In this document: positions 52,546 through 62,873 of the stretch, piece after piece | Layout of the letters: the number at the start of each line of letters is the position of its first letter | Position numbering within the stretch: the stretch's first letter is position 1 | NCBI GenBank assembly: GCA_036399495.1 | Contig: DASWMZ010000127.1 | Span: forward strand, 1 to 64,000 | Reading direction: 5' to 3' | DNA from: Paradesertivirga sp036399495 | GTDB lineage: Bacteria; Bacteroidota; Bacteroidia; Sphingobacteriales; Sphingobacteriaceae | DNA length: 64,000 nucleotides | Translations under genes and position numbers: made by a program | Notes under the pieces: model-generated | Seen by the model: the letters and a program-made list of their open reading frames with translations, nothing else | Database searches by the model: none | What the model was told of the DNA's origin: nothing

Positions 52546-54414
52546 TTATGTTCCACGTGGAACATTCCCGTTTTCAATTTCAATTAATTCGAGCCATCTA
52601 AGTGTAAGCTCATCGACTTTAGTTTTTTCGATCTCTAGTACTTCAGATAACTCGATAATCTCGTTATTATATTTAGAGTCGTTTAGTTTGTTTGTTAATG
52701 ATTTAATATTAGCTTCAGTATCTCCAATTACAGCTTCAATTTCTTCTAGCTCTTTTTGCTCTTTAAAGCTTAATTTCTTTTTGGAAGAAGAAATGGGCTC
52801 TATTTGTGCTGGCTTTAGGGGCTTCTTAGAGTTTTCTTCTTTTTCAAGGCGATAATCGGTGTAATTGCCCGAGTATATGTCAACTCTTCCGCCACCTTCT
52901 AAAATAAAAAGTTGTTCCGTAAGACGATCCATCAAGTATCTATCGTGAGAAACAAGCAAGAGCACGCCATTATACCTCCCGAGAAATTCTTCTAAGACAT
53001 TAAGGGTATCAATATCAAGATCATTAGTGGGTTCATCTAAAATCAAGAAATTGGGATTTTTCATTAGAACCCGCATTAAATGCAAGCGTTTCTTCTCGCC
53101 ACCACTTAATTTTGACACTACGTTATGTTGTTTGGCCGGAGGAAATAGGAAGTGAGTTAATAACTGGGATGCGGTAAGCGTTTTCCCATCGGCCATGGTT
53201 ATAAATTCAGCGACATTTTTTACAATATCAATAACTCGCTCAGTTTCATCGAACTCTAAGCCAGATTGTTTATAATAACCGAACTGTGTGGTTTCACCGG
53301 GTCTAATATTTCCGGAATCTGGTTTTGCATTTCCCGTTATCAGATTAAGTAAAGTGGATTTCCCGCTGCCATTTCTTCCTGCAAGGCCAATTTTATCTCC
53401 TTTTTTAAAAGTGTAGTTGAAGCTTTGTATGATTGCCTTGTTATTATATCCTTTACTAACATCTTCAAGCTCTAATATCTTATTACCTTGTCGTGCTACT
53501 TTAGTACTTAGTTCGATCTTCTGATTATCCTTACCACCCTTTGATTTTGTCTCAAGGTCATAAAAAGCATCAATTCTGGATTTCGACTTAGTGGTTCTAG
53601 CCTTTGGCATTCTACGCATCCATTCAAGTTCCTTTTTAAGCAGATTCCTGTTCTTTTGCAGCGTTGAAGCATCATCAGCTTCCCGTTCCGATTTCTTTTC
53701 TAAATAATAACCATAATTACCTTCATATCGAAAAAGCTTCCTGTTATCTAATTCAATGATGGAATTGCAAACGTTATCGAGAAAATACCGATCGTGGGTA
53801 ACCATAATAATGGTTTTCTGTCCAACAGTAAGATAGCTCTCGAGCCATTCAATCATCTCAATATCTAAATGGTTGGTGGGCTCGTCGATTATAAAAACCT
53901 CTGGCTCATCAATCAATAGTTTCGCCAGGGCTAACCGTTTCCGTTGCCCACCTGAAAGGCTGCTTATCTCCTGATCCAAATTTGTTATTGATAGGCGTTG
54001 AAGAATGGTTTTGATTTCATATTCATATTCCCATGCATTTGCCTCACTAAGCTCATGTGTAATATCTTCCAAAGCTTTATTATCAGCGTTGGGATCTTCG
54101 ATCAGCTCTTCGTACCTCCGGATTAGCTGTTGTTGTTTGTTATCTAAGCTGTAGATAAAGTCAGATACAGTTTTCTGGCCGGTAAAGTCAGGATCTTGCT
54201 CCAGATAACCTACATGCAAGCCTTTCCCTTTTACAACTTTCCCTTCATTTGGCTTAAGCTTCTCTGCAAATATTTTAAGGAGGGTAGTTTTCCCGGAACC
54301 ATTTATACCGACTAAGGCTACCCTTTGGCCTTTTGCAAGTCCAAAAGTAAGATCTCGAAAAAGCCAGTTGTCACTAAAAGCATGGCCCAGCTGTTCAACG
54401 GATATAATGCTCAT
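52546..54414 (-). CDS. ABC-F family ATPase (Uup/EttA-like)
   Basis: 622 residues with two ATPase modules: Walker A GINGSGKT (36-43) and GRNGSGKS, signatures LSGGQRKRLALAKLL and LSGGEKKRLHLMRVL, and Walker B FIIDEPTNHLD / LILDEPTNDLD. There are no membrane helices. The C-terminal coiled coil (about 540-615) is of the Uup type. These proteins act on ribosomes or DNA-related processes. Its last five codons (VPRGT and stop) are written in parS site 2. Starts with a four-base overlap of the upstream Rossmann gene. Confidence 0.92.
   Translation of the reverse strand: MSIISVEQLGHAFSDNWLFRDLTFGLAKGQRVALVGINGSGKTTLLKIFAEKLKPNEGKVVKGKGLHVGYLEQDPDFTGQKTVSDFIYSLDNKQQQLIRRYEELIEDPNADNKALEDITHELSEANAWEYEYEIKTILQRLSITNLDQEISSLSGGQRKRLALAKLLIDEPEVFIIDEPTNHLDIEMIEWLESYLTVGQKTIIMVTHDRYFLDNVCNSIIELDNRKLFRYEGNYGYYLEKKSEREADDASTLQKNRNLLKKELEWMRRMPKARTTKSKSRIDAFYDLETKSKGGKDNQKIELSTKVARQGNKILELEDVSKGYNNKAIIQSFNYTFKKGDKIGLAGRNGSGKSTLLNLITGNAKPDSGNIRPGETTQFGYYKQSGLEFDETERVIDIVKNVAEFITMADGKTLTASQLLTHFLFPPAKQHNVVSKLSGGEKKRLHLMRVLMKNPNFLILDEPTNDLDIDTLNVLEEFLGRYNGVLLLVSHDRYLMDRLTEQLFILEGGGRVDIYSGNYTDYRLEKEENSKKPLKPAQIEPISSSKKKLSFKEQKELEEIEAVIGDTEANIKSLTNKLNDSKYNNEIIELSEVLEIEKTKVDELTLRWLELIEIENGNVPRGT
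52549..52564. promoter_or_regulatory. parS-like site 2 (perfect palindrome)
   Basis: TGTTCCACGTGGAACA, a full 16-base palindrome with the CACGTG core, differing from the common parS sequence by symmetric arm changes. It lies 24 bp from site 1, centre to centre, within the last codons of the ABC-F gene. Confidence 0.8.
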
Positions 54415-55067
54415 GCTAATTTTTCTATAATATTTGAGGGATAGGTATAAACACCTTCCATATTTTTTAACGCTTGATTGACCATTGTTTGTGCTACGGT
54501 GCTTGCTTTAATGCTTCTGTATTTCTCTAGCGACCCCACAAGAAAAGGATTGATTGCCTTCATCAACAGAGTAAGCGTTTTCTCAAAACGTCTTGGCTCA
54601 TTCCTTTCTCCCGTTAACAACGCTGGTTGATAAATATGTAAAGATCTGCTAAAAATTTTTTTGATGGCGTTCTCCGTTTCCCCCTTCATCTTAAGGTAGA
54701 ATTGTTTAGAGTTTGAATTTGCGCCCAAAGCGGAGACGAGATGAAATTGATTAATATTTGATAATTGCGACAACTCAGCGAGCTTACATGGATAGTCATG
54801 GTCTACTTCTCTGTAATCAAGAAGATCAGGCGTTTTTTTTAGCGTCGAACCCAGGCAACAAAAAAGACACTCTCCATGAAACTCCGCATCAAATGTTTCG
54901 AGACTGTCAAAATCCACCGTCACATGTTTCAATTTGGGATGGGATATCGGAAATCGTCTCCTAACAAGGACTAATATTTCCCTTACACTCGGTTGAACTA
55001 ATAACAGTTTAATCAGTTCACCGCCAATTAGCCCGCTTGCCCCTGCAATTAAAACTCTTTCCATCAT
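54411..55067 (-). CDS. NAD(P)-binding Rossmann oxidoreductase, HTATIP2-like
   Basis: 218 residues. Rossmann nucleotide-binding GASGLIGGELIKLL at 8-21 and a short-chain dehydrogenase-like core with HLVSALGANSNSKQFYLKMKGETE (Tyr-Lys pair in FYLKMKGE). It resembles the atypical SDR subgroup including HTATIP2/YwnB. Reaction unknown. Overlaps the ABC-F start by four bases. Divergent from the sigma factor gene. Confidence 0.8.
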   Translation of the reverse strand: MMERVLIAGASGLIGGELIKLLLVQPSVREILVLVRRRFPISHPKLKHVTVDFDSLETFDAEFHGECLFCCLGSTLKKTPDLLDYREVDHDYPCKLAELSQLSNINQFHLVSALGANSNSKQFYLKMKGETENAIKKIFSRSLHIYQPALLTGERNEPRRFEKTLTLLMKAINPFLVGSLEKYRSIKASTVAQTMVNQALKNMEGVYTYPSNIIEKLA

Positions 55068-55368
55068 TAATCTAACGTCGAATCCGCAAAAATAGCTATA
55101 ATTTGACTCATAAAGTCACACACATTTTAGACATCTACAATTTGATACTTTTATGAGTGAAGAGATGATTAGGTTTACCTAACGAAAATTCATTCTCTAA
55201 GTAGTGCTTCAAATTGGTCTTATTAAGTTGGGGGTTATCAATTTCATAAATCTGGTTCATGTTTAGAAGCCAAATTTTTAATTTTAATATTTTTTTTGTA
55301 TTCTTATTAAAAAAATTGTTTGTTAAAATTCTGCAAGTACTATAACGAGTGTAAAGTTTTAGAAAGAC
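55068..55368. other. 301-base spacer before the ECF sigma gene
   Basis: No credible gene. It holds an inverted repeat TTAGGT-TT-ACCTAA at 55169-55182 (possible operator), T-rich tracts at about 55295-55320 and no clear housekeeping promoter. The promoter of the sigma factor is not identified. Confidence 0.4.
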
Positions 55369-55959
55369 ATGAGAATTCTGTATTCTGATGAAATTTTGAT
55401 TGAGGAGGTTGCTGTAGGAAACGAACGAGCTTTTAAACAGCTTTTTGATCAATATTGGAGAAGAATTCATGGCATAGCGCTTAAACTTAGCAAGTCGCCC
55501 GATATTGCGGAAGAAATGGTTCAGGATATTTTTTTAAAAATCTGGCTAAAGCGGGCCAGCTTGTTAGATATCAATAGTTTCGAAGCTTACCTTGTAACGG
55601 TTGCACGAAATCATATCTTAAATGAATTGCGAAAGAAAGTGAAAGAGGAACCTTTTACTCAACATTTACTAAGTTACCTAAAAGACTCATCTAGTAACCC
55701 AGAGCAGAATATCATAAAAAAGGAAACGGAGCAACTGGTAGATGCTGCAGTGGACACGCTACCCAGCCAACAAAAGGCGGTGTTTAAATTAAGTCGGGAA
55801 GGTCTGCTAACCCACAAAGAAATTTCGGAAAAACTGCAGATCTCGGCAAATACGGTCAAAGTTCATATGAACAAGGCCCTAAAAGGAATTCGTCTATATC
55901 TGTCTCGATATTCTGATGAAATCTTATTGTTGATACTATCAACAAAAATCTTCTTTTAA
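55369..55959 (+). CDS. ECF RNA polymerase sigma factor, FecI-like
   Basis: 196 residues. Region 2 (about 23-72) has FKQLFDQYWRRIHGIALKL and DIAEEMVQDIFLKIWLKR. Region 4 (about 120-175) has LPSQQKAVFKLSREGLLTHKEISEKLQISANTVKVHMNKAL. It belongs to the Bacteroidetes sigma-70 subgroup that pairs with FecR-type anti-sigma factors. It directs transcription of the adjacent SusC/SusD genes when the receptor is occupied. The FecR gene follows 252 bases later. Confidence 0.93.
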   Translation: MRILYSDEILIEEVAVGNERAFKQLFDQYWRRIHGIALKLSKSPDIAEEMVQDIFLKIWLKRASLLDINSFEAYLVTVARNHILNELRKKVKEEPFTQHLLSYLKDSSSNPEQNIIKKETEQLVDAAVDTLPSQQKAVFKLSREGLLTHKEISEKLQISANTVKVHMNKALKGIRLYLSRYSDEILLLILSTKIFF

Positions 55960-56211
55960 CAAGTCATTTTATTTGCTAATCAGCGGACAAAAAAAGTTAG
56001 CTGATGCGAGCTATTGGGCATTATTAAGCTTGTTTATCGCCCATAGATAGCGCCTTAATAAAGGCTCAAACCATCCAAGATTTCGTTACATTAATATTGT
56101 AAATAAAATATGCGCTAGACTAATACCTGCGACTTTTTTGTGTGTCTATGTAATTGGAGTTGCAAAGAGATAAACCAGGCTCGGCACAGCGATAAACCAA
56201 ATATAAACTTA

Positions 56212-57423
56212 ATGGAAGAAAAAGCCCTACAGGATATTCTTGAAAAATATGCTTATGACAAACCGCTTTCCCCTGATGAAACGCAAGTTTTGTTGAGATA
56301 TCTTAGCGAAAATCGAGAGCAGCCTGCACTAAAGGAGTTTATTGACAAAGCGATAACAGAAGAATTATTCGATGATTTGGGTGATAAAACGGTTGGCGAT
56401 AGGATTTATCAAAATGTACTTGATAAAGCAAATCTGATAGAATCAACCTCAAACACTCAACCAGCTGCGTACAGCTTCTGGCGTGTAGCCGCTTCGGTTA
56501 TTTTCATTTTAGGTATTTCATGGGGTGGTTACAAGTATTACCAAGCCGGCCAAAGTTTGGGAGAAACAACCACTAAATCCACGCCGGTTAAGAATTTAGC
56601 AGATGACGCTTTGCCGGGCACTGATAGAGCTTATCTAAAACTAGATAACGGTGAGTCAATCTTGTTAACCCCATCAGGAACCCAAACCCTGGCTTTGCAA
56701 GGAGGTACTCGGGTGTTAAAGCAAAGCGGGCAACTTTCATATAATGTAAGCACTTCGGCAAAGTCGAAGCAGGCGACTTTCAATACCCTAACCATTCCAA
56801 GGGGTGGAAAATTTCAATTGATCTTACCTGATGGCAGCAAAGTATGGATGAACTCAGCTTCCTCGCTACGCTTCCCTACGGCTTTCAATGGTCGAGACCG
56901 GCGAGTAGTGTTAAGCGGTGAAGCTTATTTTGAAGTGGCAAAGAGTAAAACACTTCCATTTATCGTAGAAACGAACGGGATGGAGGTAAAGGTGTTAGGT
57001 ACGCACTTTAATGTTGCCGCCTACCACGACGACGAGATTATCAAAACAACCTTACTTGAAGGATCAGTTCAGGTAGGGAAGAATAGCCAGAAAGTTTTGC
57101 TATCTCCCGGCAAAGAAAGCACGTTGATTAAAGCTTCCGGCACTATGAAAGTAGCCGACGCAAACCTGGCGGAAGCGCTTGCTTGGAAAAACGAACTGTT
57201 TGTTTTTAAGAATGCTGATATAAAATTAGTTATGCGACAATTAAGTCGGTGGTACGACATGGATGTCGTGTTTAAAGACGATGTCAATACACAGTTAAAT
57301 GGTATGATCTCTCGCAATACCAACTTATCTGGTGTGATTAAAATATTGCAACTCAGTGGGGGTGCCCATTTCAAAATTAACGGTAATCTTATCACGGTTT
57401 CTGAAAGTGCTCCTGAAAAATAA
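56212..57423 (+). CDS. FecR-type anti-sigma regulator
   Basis: 403 residues from the ATG at 56212, since an upstream in-frame reading (from 56140) has no good start. A cytoplasmic N-terminus, one transmembrane helix (about 88-110), then the FecR domain (about 180-280: FNTLTIPRGGKFQLILPDGSKVWMNSASSLRFP) and a DUF4974 C-terminus (about 330-400: ADIKLVMRQLSRWYDMDVVF). It senses the occupied TonB receptor through its periplasmic part and releases the sigma factor. Placed between the sigma factor and its SusC. Confidence 0.92.
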   Translation: MEEKALQDILEKYAYDKPLSPDETQVLLRYLSENREQPALKEFIDKAITEELFDDLGDKTVGDRIYQNVLDKANLIESTSNTQPAAYSFWRVAASVIFILGISWGGYKYYQAGQSLGETTTKSTPVKNLADDALPGTDRAYLKLDNGESILLTPSGTQTLALQGGTRVLKQSGQLSYNVSTSAKSKQATFNTLTIPRGGKFQLILPDGSKVWMNSASSLRFPTAFNGRDRRVVLSGEAYFEVAKSKTLPFIVETNGMEVKVLGTHFNVAAYHDDEIIKTTLLEGSVQVGKNSQKVLLSPGKESTLIKASGTMKVADANLAEALAWKNELFVFKNADIKLVMRQLSRWYDMDVVFKDDVNTQLNGMISRNTNLSGVIKILQLSGGAHFKINGNLITVSESAPEK

Positions 57424-57493
57424 GAACTAATTTATTACTAACCAACCACTAAATATAAGATATATGAAAACGTAGCCCTAGTCTAGTAGCACC

Positions 57494-57539
57494 AGACATA
57501 AAAAGGCCGAAAGCGTTGCAGCGCTTTCGGCAAGTGTCT
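57494..57539 (+). promoter_or_regulatory. Long hairpin in the FecR-SusC leader
   Basis: A perfect 10-bp stem GCCGAAAGCG (57506-57515) with CGCTTTCGGC (57522-57531), hexaloop TTGCAG, plus an outer 5-bp stem AGACA (57494-57498) with TGTCT (57535-57539). No T-run follows, so it is not a typical intrinsic terminator. It sits 60 bases before the SusC start, where it could control transcript processing or stability between fecR and susC. Confidence 0.5.
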
Positions 57540-57601
57540 AGTACTTATTCGCTTCTTTTAATGTGATATAAATGAACCAATAAACTAAACTTAACAAAAG
57601 T

Positions 57602-60600
57602 ATGCAAACAATTAGACTTTGTATAGCCCCCTTATGGAGTATTGTTTTTAATTATAAAAAGCTGTTAGCTATGAAACTAACTCTTGGTTTAATAATCGGC
57701 TTATCATTACAACTCTGTGCTTCCACTTATGGGCAGAAGGTTAATATAAAACGACAAAATGCCTCTCTTGAGGAGGTTTTCAATGACATTCATCAGCAAC
57801 CGGCTACTTGTTTCTTTACAGCAACCGAGTGGTGGATGAGACGAAAAAATTAAACATTCGTATCAAAGATGCCACCATAGATCAGGCGATGCTGAAATTA
57901 TTGGCTGGTAAGTCCCTTGGTTATCTCATCGAAAGCAAGACCATAGTAGTTTTTCCTCAAGCTCAACAAGTAAGGCAACTTATTCCGAATCTGAAAGCCC
58001 GAGAGACCGTCACCGGTACTGTTACCGACGAGAAGGGGGAAGGCGTTGCCGGGGTGAGTGTGTCGCTTAAAGGTACCAACATCTCAGCTATTACAGATTC
58101 AAATGGTAATTATAGTTTAAATGCACCGGATTCCAACGGCACCCTGGTGTTTTCATTTATTGGGTATGCTACCGTAGAAAAGCTTTTTTCTGGCTCTGTA
58201 CCCATAAACGTTACAATGATCGTTGATAATAAAGCCCTGGAGGAGGTTGTGGTAATTGGTTATGGTACTCAGCGAAAATCAGATTTAACAGGAGCAGTGG
58301 CTTCCGTAAAAGAAGAACAGATTAGAGAAAGAGCGGCTCCGTCTTTGAATCAATCTCTCGCCGGTCGTATGGCGGGTGTACAGGTAAACGTTAACTCAGG
58401 ACGCCCAGGCGGTAAAAGCAACATCCGTATTCGGGGTTTCAGTTCTATTAACACGAGCAATAACCCCTTGTTCGTTATGGATGGCGTAGCGCTGCCGCAA
58501 AGTAACTTATCTCAGTTCAGTTCCCCCATCGACTTTATTAATCCCAACGATATCGTTTCAGTGGAGGTGCTTAAAGATGCATCTTCGACCGCTATTTATG
58601 GTGCACGGGGCGCAAACGGAGTAATTTTGGTTACTACCAGGAAAGGTCGTTCGGGCGAAAGTCGGGTAACCTACAATACTGATTTTGGTGTGCCTACTAT
58701 GGGGCCGAACAAACCGGAAGTATTAAATGCCCGGGAGTATCTGGCGGTAGAAGAACTGGCTTATAAAAATATGCAGAAATATGACTCGGTAGGTTGGGCT
58801 CGTGGAAACTACGCTCCATTTAATCCGGCGATAAGAAGAGCAAATGCAGCTTTAATGGCTAACGGGGTATTTGATGCAAATGGTAATCCGTTACATGATA
58901 CAGACTGGCTGAAAGCAACTACTCAATCTAAGCTGTCGCAAAATCACCAATTAGGTCTGACAGGTGGTAACGATCGTACTACCTATGCTGTATCACTGGG
59001 ATATCGCAATGACTATGGCTTTATCATAAGCTCGTTCATGAAAAGGTACTCTGGCCGGTTTACTGTTGAAGATCAGGTAAAAAAATGGTTAAGAGTAGGG
59101 GGTACACTTAGTTATAATGCTCAAGCCGAAAACATTGTCGACATCAATTCCAACATTCGGCAAATCGTTGAAGATCTGCCGATTTTGCCGGTAAATTATC
59201 CGAACGGAACTTTTGCAAATAACCGTGACTATCCAGGCGCGGAGGGTACTTACAGTTCGGTGCATAGGTTTTCTAATTCTAAATTTAATTTGAATACCCA
59301 AACTACTATTGGCAGTTTTTTTAGCAACATCAACCTTTTCAAAGGTTTGGAAATGCGGACTGTTTTTGGTTCTAATATAATTCGCCAAGAAACTAATGAG
59401 TTTACAGCCCGTACTCTAAATGTTGGTAGTGCGAACGCGGGTAATGCCGCAAGCCGCAGTCAAGTAGAAACTTTCTGGTCCTTAGAAAATTATTTGACCT
59501 ATAACAAGAAATTTACGAATTCTAATTTAACAGCTTTATTAGGAATTTCCTGGCAAGAAAATGACGGGTACAATTTTAGAGCCTCTGCTCAGGGATTCGA
59601 TACAGATTTTTATGAGTTTAATAACTTAGGTCCCGGTAGCGGTGCCAGAGGTGTATCTTCTGGTTCTGACGATACCGATTTTGGTTTCGAATCCTATTTT
59701 GGTCGAATCAACTATAATTTACTAGACAGGTATTTGTTCACAGTTACCGGGCGTGCCGACGGATCTTCACGATTTGGGCAAAATAACAAGTTCGCGTACT
59801 TTCCTTCAGCAGCCTTTGCCTGGAGAGTGTCTGAAGAGGGCTTTTGGAAAAAGAATGACTTAATCTCGAATCTGAAATTACGCACTAGTTACGGTCTCAC
59901 TGGCAACTCTGAAATACGTTCATATGACTATCTGGACCTCTTGGGTAGTAATGCGGCTATTTTGAATGAGGCCCGGGTTCCTGGCACCGGCCTGGGACGT
60001 TTAGCAAATCCGGATTTGAGATGGGAAAAAACCGCTCAGGCCGATATAGGGCTCGAACTGGGCCTGCTCAATAATCGTATAACATTAGAAGCTGATTATT
60101 ATTACCGGAAGACCACGGATATGTTATTGTCAGCGCCTGTGCCCCGTACCAGCGGATATTCCAGCGTTCGAAGAAATATTGGTTCAATGGCAAATAAAGG
60201 GATGGAGTTTGCCATAAATTCTGCCAATATCAGGGGAAAAGATCTTTCTTGGAATACTTCTTTTAACATATCCTTCAACCGTAATAAGATATTGTCTTTA
60301 GCTACACCATCTGATATTGTAGACGTTGGAGGACCTAACATGACGGGGGTTACTAACATTATCAGGGTAGGAGAGGCAGCCGGGTCGTTTTATGGGTTAA
60401 CCCGTTTGGGTGTTTGGGGTACAAATGAAGCAGCAGAAGCCGCCAAGTTTGCCAGTTACCGCGGTGGTGGTAAAATATTACCTGGTGATGTTAAGTACTT
60501 GGATGTAAACGGCGACTATATCATTAATGATGCTGACCGTGGCATAATAGGTAATGGGAGCCCAAAAGCCTGGGGTTCTCTTTTTAATACCTTGAAATAT

Positions 60601-61071
60601 AAGAACCTGGATCTACTAGTCGATTTGCAATACTCTTATGGTAACGATGTTATGGACTTAACCCTGCACCCAAGTGAGGACCGCCAATCGACTGCCAATA
60701 GTTACCGGAGTGTATTGAACGCATGGACCCCGCAAAACCAGAATACCATGATAGCTGAAGTGCGTCAGGCTGGCCACACAACTACGCCCGATACTCGTTG
60801 GGTTAAAGACGGATCTTTTCTCAGGGGCCGGAATATTATGTTAGGCTATACCCTGAGTAAAAGTATTACGGACCGCATGAATCTTAACAGCCTGCGCATT
60901 TACACGTCAGCCCAGAATTTATTTTTACTGGTAGACGATGAGATAGTCGGCGATCCGGAAACAACACCTATACAAGGTGGTGAAGGAGCTAATGTTTTCT
61001 CTCAGGGGCAAAACTTCCATGGATATCCCAGACCAAGAACATTTATGTTCGGCTTGCAGATCGGGTTATAA
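57602..61071 (+). pseudogene. SusC/RagA TonB-dependent receptor with one-base frameshift
   Basis: The gene would encode a SusC with the N-terminal extension typical of FecR-coupled receptors: signal (LTLGLIIGLSLQLCASTYGQ), then an STN domain (about 45-110), then CarboxypepD-like, plug (GASSTAIYGARGANGVI-like DASSTAIYGARGANGVI) and barrel ending FMFGLQIGL. The reading frame breaks at 57797-57801: CAGCAACC should read CAGCAAACC. A single A is missing in the STN domain, so the signal and the rest lie in different frames (57602-57853 and 57808-61071). Either a true disruption, or a sequence error in a short A-run. STN is the part that contacts FecR, so a real break would uncouple signalling. Confidence 0.88.
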
Positions 61072-61098
61072 TTGATGTGGCTATTTAAAAAAGGAATT

Positions 61099-62663
61099 AT
61101 GAAAACTCATATAAAGAAAGATATAAACAAAGTCGTATTCACCGGATTATTCATTATGCTTGGAATTACTGGCTGTGAAAAAAGTGACTTATTAAACAAA
61201 CAGCCTGAATCACAGATAAATCAGGCTAATTATTATACCTTGCCAGAACACGCTGAATCAGCTTTGAATGCCATTTACGGCGAAACCCGCACGGTTTATC
61301 AGGTAGTTGGCGGTATATTTTCTGGTGTTTATCAAATGCTGGAGGCACCTACCGGAACTTCAAGGACTGAATCGGGCCAAAATGCAGACCAGAATGCCTT
61401 GCACGGGTTAACTTATGACGGTAACACTGCTCATATTGCCAGTTACTGGAATAATACTTATCGGTTAATCGCTCAAGCCAATTGGTAATCACTAGGGTGC
61501 CTGCTATTACGCCAATGGATGAAGCTCAAAAAAAGAGAGTTCTGGGCCAAGCAAAGTTCTTACGTGCCTGGGCATACTTCCGGGCTGTACAACTATGGGG
61601 AGATATCCCACTGATTACACAGCCTCAAACAACAGATTCTCCAGATTTTTTTCCTGCCAGAGCTCCAAAGGAAGAAGTGTATAAATTAATTGTACAAGAT
61701 CTGATAGATGCAGAAGCAGCCGGTTTGCCATGGACGGACCTAACAGGAAGAGTGACAATGGCAGCTGTTAAATCTATGCTGGCTAAGGTATATTTAACCA
61801 TGGCCGGATTTCCGCTGCAGAAAGGCACTTCGCATTACCAGTTAGCTGCTGATAAAGCTTTGGAGGTGATTACTTATGCTAATGCAAATCAAACAGCTAT
61901 TAATTTATTTCCGACATACCTGGATGTACATGATGAAACTAAGGATAACAGGCTGGAGCATATTTTTATGGTGCAGTTTAACAATTCTCAAGAAGGAAAT
62001 CCCTTTCAGGCAAGTATTTATCCTAATGGAAAGGCCGTGAGTTCTACTTCCGGAAACGGAAGTTTTGCAGCTACACAGTCTTTTTATAATTCTTATGATG
62101 ATGCTGATTTGCGCAAAAAAAATCAGCAAGGATGGTTTTATACGAGTTATTTTGAAAGAGGTAACGGTGCCCCATTGCAGCTTGGTGCTCCTTATATCTT
62201 CAAGCATTTTAATATTGCCGCTGCCGGAACTCAGGGTAAAGCTGGTACAAATCAAAATAACCTGAATGTTCCCGTTATTCGGTACGCCGAAGTTTTGTTA
62301 ATCTATGCTGAAGCGCAAAATGAAGTGACCGGACCTACTCCCGCTGCCTATAGTGCGTTTAAACGAATTAGAGACCGGGCACAACTTCCCACTCCCGACA
62401 TTGGCACATACAGTCAGGCTACTTTTAGAGAGGCTGTGTGGCGCGAAAGATGGCATGAGTTGGCTTACGAGCAAATTACCTGGTTTGACATGGTGCGTTT
62501 ACGGAAAGTATTTAACGAAACCACTAAAGGCTTCGATAGCTTTGTTGGGCATATAAACCAAAGCTCCAATCAGCCTCTTCAGGAGAAACATTTATTGTTT
62601 CCCTTGCCTGCTGTCGAAACTCTAAGTAATCCAAATCTTAAACCTCAAAATCCTGGTTATTAG
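61099..62663 (+). pseudogene. SusD/RagB lipoprotein with one-base frameshift
   Basis: Start at the ATG at 61099 gives a lipoprotein signal (FTGLFIMLGITGC, Cys26). The SusD N-terminal region reaches YRLIAQAN and then stops (TGG TAA at 61483-61488) while the fold continues one frame over from LVITRVPAITPMDEAQKKR. The text reads AATTGG where AATTTGG is expected (61479-61484), so one T is missing. The second part is otherwise complete to LLFPLPAVETLSNPNLKPQNPGY. Partner of the preceding frameshifted SusC. Two independent single-base losses in one operon suggest decay, or an assembly error. Confidence 0.88.
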
Positions 62664-62685
62664 TTTATATGAATGGTTAGTTGAG

Positions 62686-62714
62686 GCTTGGTGCAATTTG
62701 TACCAGGCTTTTTT
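62686..62714 (+). terminator. Intrinsic terminator after the SusD gene
   Basis: Stem GCTTGGTGC (62686-62694, two wobbles) with GTACCAGGC (62700-62708), five-base loop, then TTTTTT. It ends the FecI-FecR-SusCD transcription unit. Confidence 0.75.
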
Positions 62715-62873
62715 ACTTTTTTTGGGATATCGAGTAGATTTTCACAGAATCTTCACTGCCAAGTCTGTATGAAATAGACAGACAGCTCTTTTTTTCATGA
62801 CATGGATCCAAAGTGTGAACTACTTATTGCGATGGCACAACAATTGTGTGTTTAAACATATAATATTTGTATA

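Noticed and set aside
52478..52855. Plus-strand frame with repeated VPRGTF across the two parS-like sites
   Set aside because: Antisense to the ABC-F gene; the repeat merely reflects the duplicated palindrome.
55135..55470. Minus-strand 111-codon frame over the ECF sigma start
   Set aside because: Opposite to the start of a clear sigma factor gene, composition AT-driven, no homology visible.
57799..57810. Programmed frameshift as an explanation for the SusC break
   Set aside because: No slippery heptamer or downstream pseudoknot is evident, and the same kind of loss occurs in the SusD gene; a base deletion or sequencing error is simpler.
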